Below, in pieces: positions 1 through 6,134 of a stretch of DNA of 7,025 bases. Each line of letters starts with the position of its first letter. Position 1 is the stretch's first letter. The notes beneath the pieces were generated by a model. That model made no database searches and had not been told where the DNA came from. It worked only from the letters and a program-made list of their open reading frames with translations. Source of the DNA: Chloroflexota bacterium (GTDB taxonomy: Bacteria; Chloroflexota; UBA11872); NCBI GenBank assembly GCA_028875175.1, contig JAPPFO010000309.1, positions 1 to 7,025 of the forward strand. Direction: 5' to 3'. The translations under genes and the position numbers were made by a program.

Positions 1-717
1 ATCCAGGGTCGTCGCGACGACGTCTTCCTCATGACCAAGGTCTGCGCCCGCGACGCCAAAACCGCCCGCTCCCAACTGGATGACAGCCTCCGCCGCCTCC
101 AGGTGGACTACCTCGACCTCTGGCAATTCCACGAGGTCAACTACGACAACGACCCCGAGTGGATCTTCGAAGCCGGCGGCGCCGTCGAAGCCGCCCTCGA
201 AGCCCGCGAACGCGGCCTCGTCCGCTACATCGGCTTCACCGGCCACAAGAGCCCCCACATCCTCCGCGCCATGCTCGAGTTTGACTTCGAGTGGGACGCC
301 TGCCAGATGCCCATCAGCCCCTTCGATGGCGCCTTCCGCAGCTTCAAGTCCGAGATCCTGCCCATCCTCAACCAGCGCGGCATCGCCTGCCTCGGCATGA
401 AGTCCCTCGGCGGCAACGGCCAGTTCGTCGGCGTCAATGGGCTCACGGCCCAGGACTGCCGGCGCTACGCCCTCACCCAGCCCATCGCCGTGCTCATCTG
501 CGGCATTCTCAGTGATCGTGACCTCGCGCAAGACGTTGAGATCGCCCGCACCTTTACCCCCATGTCCGACGGCGAGCAGGCCGCCCTCCTGGCCCGCATC
601 CACCGCGAGGCCACCGACGGCCGACACGAGTACTACAAGACCACCACCTACTTCGACCACGAATACCACCGCCAGGCCCACGACTTCCCCGCCTTCGCCG
701 AAATCCGCAACCCCTGA
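1..717 (+). CDS. Aldo/keto reductase, C-terminal part (5' end outside window)
   Basis: The frame is open from base 1, and 238 residues are visible before TGA at 715-717. The ATG at 31 is internal, because family-like sequence (VFLMTKV) runs upstream of it. Aldo/keto reductases are cytosolic (beta/alpha)8-barrel enzymes that reduce carbonyls, or oxidise alcohols, with NADP(H). Two of the four catalytic residues can be placed: Lys in FLMTKVC (visible residue 13) and His in YLDLWQFHE. The Asp and Tyr should lie upstream of the window. Further on are the barrel strands RYIGFTGHK and ACLGMKSLGG, then the usual cofactor-binding end around ICGILSDRDLAQDVEIA. The tail rich in Tyr, His and Asp (YKTTTYFDHEYH) has no cysteine cluster, so this is not the 4Fe-4S subgroup. 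The next gene starts 2 nt after the stop, suggesting a sugar or polyol redox operon. The substrate cannot be read from sequence. Confidence 0.9.
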   Translation: MQGRRDDVFLMTKVCARDAKTARSQLDDSLRRLQVDYLDLWQFHEVNYDNDPEWIFEAGGAVEAALEARERGLVRYIGFTGHKSPHILRAMLEFDFEWDACQMPISPFDGAFRSFKSEILPILNQRGIACLGMKSLGGNGQFVGVNGLTAQDCRRYALTQPIAVLICGILSDRDLAQDVEIARTFTPMSDGEQAALLARIHREATDGRHEYYKTTTYFDHEYHRQAHDFPAFAEIRNP

Positions 718-719
718 AC

Positions 720-1538
720 GTGCGCCTGGCCCTCTGCAACAAGATGCTCGACGACCGCCCCATCGAGGCGTTCTTCGAGCTGGCGGCAACCGCTGGATTC
801 GGCGCCGTCGAGCTCATGCCCGGCTCACTCGGAACCCCGGTCTCCGATCCCGATCCCGCCATGCGCGTTCAAGTCCTCCAGGTCGCCCGCGCCCACGGTC
901 TCGACATCGTCGGCTTCAACTCCCTCCTCCAGCACGCCCCCCACCTCAACCTCGTCACCCGCGACCCCGCCCTTCGCCGCGCCTCCGCCGCGGAACTTGT
1001 AGCCATCGTCCAATTGGCCGCCCATTTCGGCGCTTCCGTCATCGTCGTCGGCTCTCCGCGCCAGCGCCGTGCGCCCGACGACGCCACGTTCGATGAATCC
1101 GCCAACCTCTTCATCGACGAACTCCGCCCCGCCGCCGACGAGGCCGCCCGCCTCGACATCACCCTCTGCCTGGAACCCCTCGTCGCCTCCCTCACCAACT
1201 TCATGAACGACACCCGCGAAGGCATCGCCGTCGCCCGCCGCATGAACCACCCCGCCGTCAAGCTCGTCCTCGACGTCAAGCAGATCAGCCAGGAATCCCA
1301 ATCCTTCCAGGCCGCCGTGGACCTCGCCCTCCCCTGGCTCGCCCACGTCCACGTCAACGACGCCAACCGGCACGCTCCGGGCGAAGGCGACACCGACTTC
1401 GTCCCCATCATCCGCAAGCTCAAATCGGTCGGCTACGCAGGCTTCCTGTCCATCGAAGCCTTCGCCTTCGCCCAGGACCCCGCCATCGTCCTCCCCAGGT
1501 CCCGCGCCTACCTTGAGGGAATCCTCGCCGCCGCCTAG
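720..1538 (+). CDS. Sugar phosphate isomerase/epimerase-like TIM-barrel protein
   Basis: This is a 272-residue protein, the usual length for the xylose-isomerase-like TIM-barrel family (AP endonuclease 2 superfamily), whose cytosolic members isomerise or epimerise sugars with a divalent metal. The GTG start at 720 gives the family-typical first strand MRLALCNKM. The next start, ATG at 744, would delete that strand. No Shine-Dalgarno is seen, and the gene begins 2 nt after the reductase stop, so translation is probably coupled. Likely metal ligands are Glu152 (CLEPL), Asp185 (LVLDVKQ), His211 (HVHVND) and Glu246 (LSIEAF). As I recall, these are the same numbers as in D-tagatose 3-epimerase. 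Arg217 also matches that enzyme, but its Glu158 and His188 are Leu and Gln here, so the substrate or reaction probably differs. A hydroxypyruvate isomerase-like or inosose-related role is possible. The stop overlaps the stop of the convergent acetyltransferase gene by 4 nt. Confidence 0.88.
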   Translation: MRLALCNKMLDDRPIEAFFELAATAGFGAVELMPGSLGTPVSDPDPAMRVQVLQVARAHGLDIVGFNSLLQHAPHLNLVTRDPALRRASAAELVAIVQLAAHFGASVIVVGSPRQRRAPDDATFDESANLFIDELRPAADEAARLDITLCLEPLVASLTNFMNDTREGIAVARRMNHPAVKLVLDVKQISQESQSFQAAVDLALPWLAHVHVNDANRHAPGEGDTDFVPIIRKLKSVGYAGFLSIEAFAFAQDPAIVLPRSRAYLEGILAAA

Positions 1539-2191
1539 TCGTCGTCCCTGACGGCCCGATCCATATAGATAAGCCCCGCCGCCCCCGTCATTTTCCGCAG
1601 CCCCGCCGACTCCCGCCGCCGCCGCTCCCTGTACCCCGCGTTCTTGTAAAACGCGATCGCGCCCGCATTGCCGATCAGCACCTCAAGCCCGATTGTCAGT
1701 GCCCCTGCCTCCCTTGCCCCCCGATGCGCATGCCTGAGCAGTAGCGACCCAATGCCCCGCCGCCGCTGATCCTCCGCCACTGCCAGGTTCCACACGCGAT
1801 AGCTATTCCGCACCAACGCCGGCTCCGCCGAAACCATGTGCCGCATCCGCCACGACAGCGCGAACGAACCCAGCACGCCGTATACCCGAAACGTCGCCAG
1901 CGACGCCCGCAGCGACTGCCAGGGATCCATTCGATCCGCCGTATGCGCAATCACCCCGACAGTCCGTTCGTCCTCACAGGCCACAAAGTGATGGTCCGAA
2001 CCGCCCCAGCACCCAAACATCCCCGCAAAGCGCTCTCGCGTCCGCTCAATGCTCCCGCTGCCCCAGATTGGCGCCGCCAGCGGCCCCGCCGCGTCCGCCA
2101 TCAGGTAGCCCACGGCTTCGGCATCGTTCGCCGTCGCCGGCCGAATCGAGATGCCCGGGGCTCGGCCTACGTCCCCGCCAGCGATGCCCAC
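1535..2191 (-). CDS. GNAT-family N-acetyltransferase
   Basis: This 218-residue protein has the GCN5-related acetyltransferase fold, which transfers an acetyl group from acetyl-CoA to an amine. The domain opens with ISIRPATANDAEAV (residues 14-27). The acetyl-CoA pyrophosphate loop is QRRRGIG (142-148), preceded by strand VWNLAVAED and followed by helix SLLLRHAHRGA. The closing motif is N175 with AFYKNAGY (180-187). The insertion at about residues 85-130 is longer than in minimal GNATs and contains hydrophobic and aromatic residues (VLGSFALSW), perhaps part of the acceptor pocket. The GTG start at 2191 lies inside the 3' end of the upstream membrane protein gene (25-nt overlap). No Shine-Dalgarno is visible and no better start precedes the domain, so translational coupling is likely. 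As last gene of the argG operon it could in principle act on an amino-acid metabolite, but nothing in the sequence identifies the acceptor. It is not recognisably an N-acetylglutamate synthase. Confidence 0.87.
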   Translation of the reverse strand: MGIAGGDVGRAPGISIRPATANDAEAVGYLMADAAGPLAAPIWGSGSIERTRERFAGMFGCWGGSDHHFVACEDERTVGVIAHTADRMDPWQSLRASLATFRVYGVLGSFALSWRMRHMVSAEPALVRNSYRVWNLAVAEDQRRRGIGSLLLRHAHRGAREAGALTIGLEVLIGNAGAIAFYKNAGYRERRRRESAGLRKMTGAAGLIYMDRAVRDDD

Positions 2192-4011
2192 ACCGGCAGA
2201 TGGTCCGAAGCCAGCGACTCCCGAGTCTCGGCTTCCTTCACGATCAGATCCGACGTCACGAAGATGTAATCGATCCGATCCTCCGGTTCGTCGGCCGGAT
2301 ACGTCAGCGGCCCGTCGGGACTCGCGTCCACAAACCCCGCATTCGCCAGCGTTCGAATCGCCACCGAATCAGGCTCCGCGTTCAGGTCGCCCAGCAGGAT
2401 CGTCCGCGGCGTGGTCCCCCAGTCCTCCAGGATCCGCACCACCTGCGCCGCCCGCACCGTATCCCCGTCATCCTCGTGATCCAGGTGCGTGTGCAGGATT
2501 GTGATCGGCGCGCCCGTCGTCTGAATGCCTATACGCTGAAAACCGCGCGGCACCCGACCTTCGCTATTGAAGTGCGTATTCGCCACCCCAAACACCGGCA
2601 GCCGCGTCAGCACCGCGTTCCCCCACAGGTCCCCCAGGTTCGCCCCGTAATAGGCCGGCAGGTCCAGCCGCAGCGACAGCCACGCCAGCGTGTCTACGGC
2701 GCCCGAAATCACCCAGCCGCGCCCAACTTCCTGCAAGCCCACGATGTCCGTCGGCCGCTTCTCAATCTCCTGCGCCACCGCCTCCAGGTCAAACCGCCCG
2801 CTCGACCCAAACCCCTGCCGGATGTTGTACGTCATTACTTTCAGGTCGGCCCCGGTCGCTACCGGCGCCGCGTCAGACGACGGCGCGCCCGAAATCAGCC
2901 CCACGATGAACGGCGGCAGAAACAGCAACGGCGCCCAGAATGGAATCAGCCGCTTCCCTTGCAGTTGATGACGGCTCACCGACGACCCCAGCGCCAGCAC
3001 GATGGTTGCCCCAACCGCCGCGGGCAACACCCAGGGCGGCGCATAAAACGAATAGAGGATGAACAGCAGCGCCACCAGCAGCACCCCGCCCACCGTCACG
3101 TTGATCACCGACCAGGCCGACGTCTGCGTCTTCCGGTCCTCGGCAAACAGCGCCGTCACCACTACTGGCAGCCCAATCGCCACCAGCGCAAGCCCGGGGA
3201 TTGTGCTGCCCGGCGCCGAGCCCGCCAGCCACGCTCCCGCCCCCATCGCCGCCGATGCCGCCGCCGTGTGCACGAAACTCATCCCTCGGCCGGACTTCGC
3301 CGACGCCGACGACCACCCCAGCCCTGCCGTCGCGGCGGCTGCCACCCAGATCAACCCCGCCCGCAGGTCCAGTCCGCTCGGCGCCGCCGTCTGACCGAAA
3401 TTGCCGCTGAAGGCGAGGAACACGAACAAGGCCGATCCCAGCCCAAGCAGCGGAATACTCCGCAACGGGCCGCCAAACTCGGCCGGCCGTCTTGCCGCCC
3501 GCCAGCCGCCGCCCACCGCCAGCAACGCCAGCAGCGCCACGATTCCCGCCGCCCACGGCGAGTCGCTGAACGGCGCGTCCACCGTCCGGAACACGCCCCG
3601 AATCGCCACGTCCGCCATGAAGGCCAGCGCCAAGCCTTGCCCGGCGGCGCGGCCCACGCTCGCCACCCACAGCGCCAGCACCAACCCGAACGCAACGGTC
3701 CCTATTCCGCCAATCCACATGTCCAGCGACGGCGACCCTGAAGCCTGGCCCGCCACCGCCATCCCTGCCAGCAGCACGATCGAAATGCGCCGCGCATGGC
3801 CTATCCCCAGGAACCGCGCCAGCGGTCCGGCCAGTCCCCACAGGATCACCCCGCCAAACACGATCGCCGCCAGGAACACCCGGTCCGAGGTCTCACCCAC
3901 CACCCAGAAAATGTGGCTGGTAAACACCCGCAGCGCCTGTAACCCCAGCACCACCGCCGCCGCCACCGACAGCGTCCCCACATCCGGCCGCCGCACCACA
4001 ATCGTCGTCAT
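2167..4011 (-). CDS. Polytopic membrane protein with C-terminal endonuclease/exonuclease/phosphatase domain
   Basis: This 614-residue protein has two parts. Residues 1 to about 375 form an integral membrane region with about 12-13 hydrophobic segments (for example around 12-36 and 45-67). Residues about 388-614 (bases 2167-2850) are a DNase I-like endonuclease/exonuclease/phosphatase domain. Its catalytic set looks complete: Asn396 (MTYNIRQG), Glu428 (IVGLQEVG), the HTHLDH block with His507/His509, GDLN with Asp542 and Asn544, Asp581 (DRIDYIFV), and Asp603-His604 (ASDHLPVW). The fold hydrolyses phosphodiester or phosphomonoester bonds in nucleic acids, inositol phosphates or lipids. With a membrane anchor, a lipid-linked or extracytoplasmic substrate is a reasonable inference. 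The arrangement recalls eukaryotic Cwh43/PGAP2-interacting proteins, which act in GPI lipid remodelling; this is an analogy only. The ATG at 4011 is 3 nt after the argG stop and has no clear Shine-Dalgarno. The 3' end overlaps the acetyltransferase start. Confidence 0.88.
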   Translation of the reverse strand: MTTIVVRRPDVGTLSVAAAVVLGLQALRVFTSHIFWVVGETSDRVFLAAIVFGGVILWGLAGPLARFLGIGHARRISIVLLAGMAVAGQASGSPSLDMWIGGIGTVAFGLVLALWVASVGRAAGQGLALAFMADVAIRGVFRTVDAPFSDSPWAAGIVALLALLAVGGGWRAARRPAEFGGPLRSIPLLGLGSALFVFLAFSGNFGQTAAPSGLDLRAGLIWVAAAATAGLGWSSASAKSGRGMSFVHTAAASAAMGAGAWLAGSAPGSTIPGLALVAIGLPVVVTALFAEDRKTQTSAWSVINVTVGGVLLVALLFILYSFYAPPWVLPAAVGATIVLALGSSVSRHQLQGKRLIPFWAPLLFLPPFIVGLISGAPSSDAAPVATGADLKVMTYNIRQGFGSSGRFDLEAVAQEIEKRPTDIVGLQEVGRGWVISGAVDTLAWLSLRLDLPAYYGANLGDLWGNAVLTRLPVFGVANTHFNSEGRVPRGFQRIGIQTTGAPITILHTHLDHEDDGDTVRAAQVVRILEDWGTTPRTILLGDLNAEPDSVAIRTLANAGFVDASPDGPLTYPADEPEDRIDYIFVTSDLIVKEAETRESLASDHLPVWASLAGT

Positions 4012-4014
4012 GGA

Positions 4015-5253
4015 CTAGTCGCGGCTCGTCTGCCCGCCCGCGTTCGCCGCGCGAGCACTGACCCCCAGCACGCCCAGGAACCCTTCCGAATCCACATGGT
4101 CGAAGTCCCCCACGCCCTCCATGCTGGACGCGTCACTATAGAGCGAATGCGGCGCGTCCTCCGCCCCCGCGAACTGCGCGTGCCCGCGGTACACGTCCAC
4201 GTGCACCGTGCCCGTCACCAGACGCGTGAACTCGCCAATCGCCCGCCGCAGCGCCGTGCTCGCCAGGTCGTACCAGTAACCCTCGTAGATCTGTCGCCCC
4301 AGCGCCGCCGACAGCGAATCGAACACCGGCCGCGCCCGCCGGTCCAGGATCAGCTGCAACAGGTACTCGTACGCGCTTCCCAGCAGCTCCATGCCCGGCG
4401 CCTCGTAAACCCCGCGCGACTTGATCCCGACGAACCGGTTCTCCACCGTGTGCAACCCGATTCCAACCCCATTCGCCCCGCCAATCGCATTCGCCCGCTC
4501 AAACACCTCCAACAGCGGCATCTCGTCCCCATCCATCGCCACCGGCACGCCCGCCTCGAACCGGAACGACACGCGCGTGGACTCGTCCGGCGCGTCCTGC
4601 GGATACACCCCCATCTCCGGCTCCACGAACTGCGCGTGCGTGCTCAGCTCCTCCAGCAGACCCGCCTCGTGCGTCAGCCCCAGCAGGTTCGCGTCCGTCG
4701 AATACGGCTTATCCAGCGTCGCCCTGATCGGAATCTCCTCGGCCTCGCAATACGCGATCATTTCCCGTCGACCCGGAAACTGCTCCAGGAAACTCGGGTC
4801 GCGCCACGGCGCATACACGTGCACCCCCGGCGCCAGCATGTTCGTCGCCAGTTGAAACCGGACCTGGTCGTTGCCTCGCCCCGTGGCCCCGTGACTCAGC
4901 ACCGTCAACCCGCGCGCCGTCAGTTCCGGCACGATCGCCGCCACCGTCGCGTACCGCGCGATTCCCGTGGTATTCCAGTAGCCGCCCTCGTACTTCGCCT
5001 GCGCCTGGATCACTTCCAGCCCGGCCCGCGCCAGCGACTCCCGCGCATCCACGATTACCGCTTCCTGCGCCCCGGCCACGCGCATGCGCACGGCCACGTC
5101 ATTGATGTCGTCTTCGTCCGGCTGCCCCAGGTCCGCCGTCAGCCCGACGACCCCAACGCCTTCCTCCACCAGCCAGCGCGTCGCCGTGCAGCTATCCAGC
5201 CCGCCCGACACCGCCGCCCCAATCGTCGTCCCCACCAGGTCCTCGATCCGCAC
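4015..5253 (-). CDS. argG: Argininosuccinate synthase
   Basis: ArgG joins citrulline and aspartate, using ATP, to give argininosuccinate in the cytosol, the penultimate step of arginine synthesis. The N-terminal ATP-pyrophosphatase loop is AAVSGGLDSC. It is followed by LTADLGQPDEDD, YWNTTG, HGATGRGNDQVRF (ATP and citrulline contacts), PYSTDANLLG and, late in the protein, the signature SRGVYEAPGMELL. The LGQPDE and NTTG motifs resemble the E. coli-type branch, whereas HGATGRGNDQVRF resembles the common bacterial branch, so it may belong to an intermediate clade. Two in-frame GTG codons compete as start: 5259 (414 residues) and 5253 (412 residues). GGGAGG abuts the first with no spacer but sits 6 nt before the second, so I chose 5253. 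The stop TAG at 4015-4017 is 3 nt before the membrane phosphodiesterase-fold gene, and argG appears to lead this three-gene operon. Other arginine genes are not in the window. Confidence 0.95.
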   Translation of the reverse strand: MRIEDLVGTTIGAAVSGGLDSCTATRWLVEEGVGVVGLTADLGQPDEDDINDVAVRMRVAGAQEAVIVDARESLARAGLEVIQAQAKYEGGYWNTTGIARYATVAAIVPELTARGLTVLSHGATGRGNDQVRFQLATNMLAPGVHVYAPWRDPSFLEQFPGRREMIAYCEAEEIPIRATLDKPYSTDANLLGLTHEAGLLEELSTHAQFVEPEMGVYPQDAPDESTRVSFRFEAGVPVAMDGDEMPLLEVFERANAIGGANGVGIGLHTVENRFVGIKSRGVYEAPGMELLGSAYEYLLQLILDRRARPVFDSLSAALGRQIYEGYWYDLASTALRRAIGEFTRLVTGTVHVDVYRGHAQFAGAEDAPHSLYSDASSMEGVGDFDHVDSEGFLGVLGVSARAANAGGQTSRD

Positions 5254-5259
5254 AAACAC

Positions 5260-5265
5260 CCTCCC
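5260..5265 (-). promoter_or_regulatory. argG ribosome binding site
   Basis: On the minus strand this reads GGGAGG, a strong Shine-Dalgarno match. It directly touches the GTG at 5259 and lies 6 nt before the GTG at 5253, a normal spacing. It therefore decides the start in favour of 5253. It is the only clear Shine-Dalgarno seen before a gene in this window. Confidence 0.7.
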
Positions 5266-5289
5266 ACCAATCGTCCGTCCGCGAGCCTA

Positions 5290-5313
5290 CCCCCTCACCC
5301 CCCACCCCCGCCC
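5290..5313 (-). promoter_or_regulatory. G-quadruplex-type motif in the argG leader
   Basis: The minus strand, which is the argG coding strand, carries four G-runs of 3, 5, 6 and 5 bases separated by C, T and TGA. This satisfies the usual rule for an intramolecular G-quadruplex with short loops. It ends about 25 nt upstream of the Shine-Dalgarno and about 36 nt upstream of the chosen start, so it is in the mRNA leader if transcription begins further upstream. A regulatory effect on argG is inference; the motif itself is directly visible. Confidence 0.5.
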
Positions 5314-5372
5314 GAAGCCCACGCAGGTCGAGTCTTCGCGGTCGTGGGAATCCGACTTTGCGAGCGGGCAAG

Positions 5373-5960
5373 TTATCCGGTGGTCTGTCTGTCTACCAGC
5401 CGCGTCAAGGAATCCCTGTCCGAAGTCTCAAGTAGGTGCGCCATCGGCCGTCGCACCCGTTCGATCCGGACGGCGCGGCGGCGCGGCGGCGGGCTTAGCC
5501 GCGGGTGATGATTGCTGGGCCGCCGCTTCAGCTGGACCTGGATCGCTTGCGGACGCAGCTCGGCGCTGCGAGCGTACGCGCCGTAGGCCGCGTCCCCGTC
5601 CACGGCCGCTGCGTCCGCGCGATCGGTTGTTCAGCCACCTGAGTCTCGTTTACGTTCGCCGGGGTCCGCATCGCGCAGCGGATCGGCTCCGAGCCCGCGA
5701 GCACCCCGAGGTGTAGCGTGTGGCCAAAGCTGGCCTACCGCCCAGTGGCACGACGCACTTGCGCATCCGCCAGAGTCTCGTCCACCAGCGTGGCTTACTG
5801 GATGAGTACGCCGCGCGGCATGCAGCTCAGCCACCAGGGCGACTAGCGGGGTCCAGTCGATGAACTCAGTCAGCCGCCCCAAGCGGGCGTTGCGGCCCAC
5901 CCGCGCCGGCAGCCAGGCGTCGATGAGTTCGGGCGGCTGGGTGGCCTCGTGCATGACCAC
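5373..5960 (-). pseudogene. Decayed IS5-family transposase
   Basis: Three collinear pieces of an IS5-type DDE transposase can be read in different frames. Piece 1 (5808-5960, starting GTG at 5960) is the N-terminus, with LPARVGRNARLGRLTEF, IDWTPLVALV and AELHAARR. The following section, normally containing a motif like LLLQQWYGLSDP, is missing, roughly 95-100 codons. Piece 2 (about 5623-5791) is in another frame. It has TLVDETLADAQVRR with the first catalytic Asp at 5780-5782, an in-frame TAG at 5735-5737, then LHLGVLAGSEPIR and TPANVNETQVA. Piece 3 (5373-5603) returns to the first frame with DGDAAYGAYARSAEL, holding the second catalytic Asp (5592-5594), then RRPSNHHPRLSP. Where the family has VE before a VFGT-like block, the relic has MA (PMAHLLET), so the catalytic Glu is lost (Ala codon 5439-5441). 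Frameshifts, deletions, a stop and a lost active-site residue make it inactive. I found no convincing terminal inverted repeats or target duplication, so the element's limits are unknown. Confidence 0.8.
5471..5493. repeat. Short GCGG-rich tandem repeat
   Basis: The 8-mer CGGCGCGG occurs twice in tandem (5471-5478 and 5479-5486) and is followed by CGGCGGG. It lies in the third piece of the transposase relic, where it encodes the PPPRRRA stretch. The family normally has a basic, less repetitive linker here. It may mark slippage during decay. Confidence 0.45.
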
Positions 5961-6134
5961 GATCCTCAGCGGTGGCCTCGACGGTCCTCAATCATTCGCC
6001 GCTCTTGAAAGGGTCGTTCCTAGGAGCGAGCGTTCAAGTGAGGGTATTCCAGGAACCCAGCCCAAGACTTCCGCTGCCGCCGGCCACAGCCACCACATCG
6101 AGGCGGCACCCTTTCGCTGAAGACTCCTCTTCGC
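5961..6134. other. Intergenic stretch between halogenase-like gene and transposase relic
   Basis: These 174 bases lie downstream of the halogenase-like stop and upstream of the relic's N-terminus. They hold no supported gene. The plus-strand open frame crossing here (5860-6120) has no recognisable motif and runs antisense to the relic. Visible structures are a small hairpin just after the halogenase stop (arms 6119-6123 and 6128-6132, loop of 4), not followed by a T-run on the minus strand, and a 6-base inverted repeat GTTCCT/AGGAAC at 6016-6021 and 6051-6056. One end of the old insertion sequence probably lies here, but I cannot place it. Confidence 0.4.

Noticed and set aside
437..1096. Plus-strand open frame of 219 codons spanning the reductase/isomerase junction
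   Set aside because: It is a low-complexity Pro/Arg/Ser-rich frame overlapping two well-supported genes.
2068..3741. Long plus-strand open frame (557 codons) opposite the membrane phosphodiesterase-fold gene
   Set aside because: It is extremely rich in Arg, Pro, Gln and His with no family motif, as expected for the antisense of a GC-rich gene. The minus-strand gene has clear catalytic motifs and membrane segments.
5320..5375. Promoter-like hexamers upstream of argG on the minus strand (TTGCCC with a downstream ATTCCC-type box)
   Set aside because: The -10 match is poor and the sigma-factor preferences of this organism are unknown, so it cannot be supported.
4096..5508. Long plus-strand open frame (470 codons) opposite argG
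   Set aside because: Its composition is rich in Arg, His and Pro, it has no recognisable domain, and it runs through both argG and part of the transposase relic. It is an antisense shadow.
5335..6060. Candidate terminal inverted repeats of the insertion sequence (TGGGAATCC near 5344 against TGGAATACC near 6045 on the opposite strand)
   Set aside because: The match needs gaps, is about the length expected by chance, and shows no flanking target duplication.
5860..6120. Plus-strand open frame of 86 codons near the relic
   Set aside because: It has no motif and no Shine-Dalgarno, and it is partly antisense to the transposase N-terminus.
6116..6134. Possible terminator after the halogenase-like gene (hairpin with arms GAAGA/TCTTC and flanking GC pairs with a bulge)
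   Set aside because: The stem is short and the following minus-strand bases are GAAAGGG, not a T-run. It is not a convincing intrinsic terminator.
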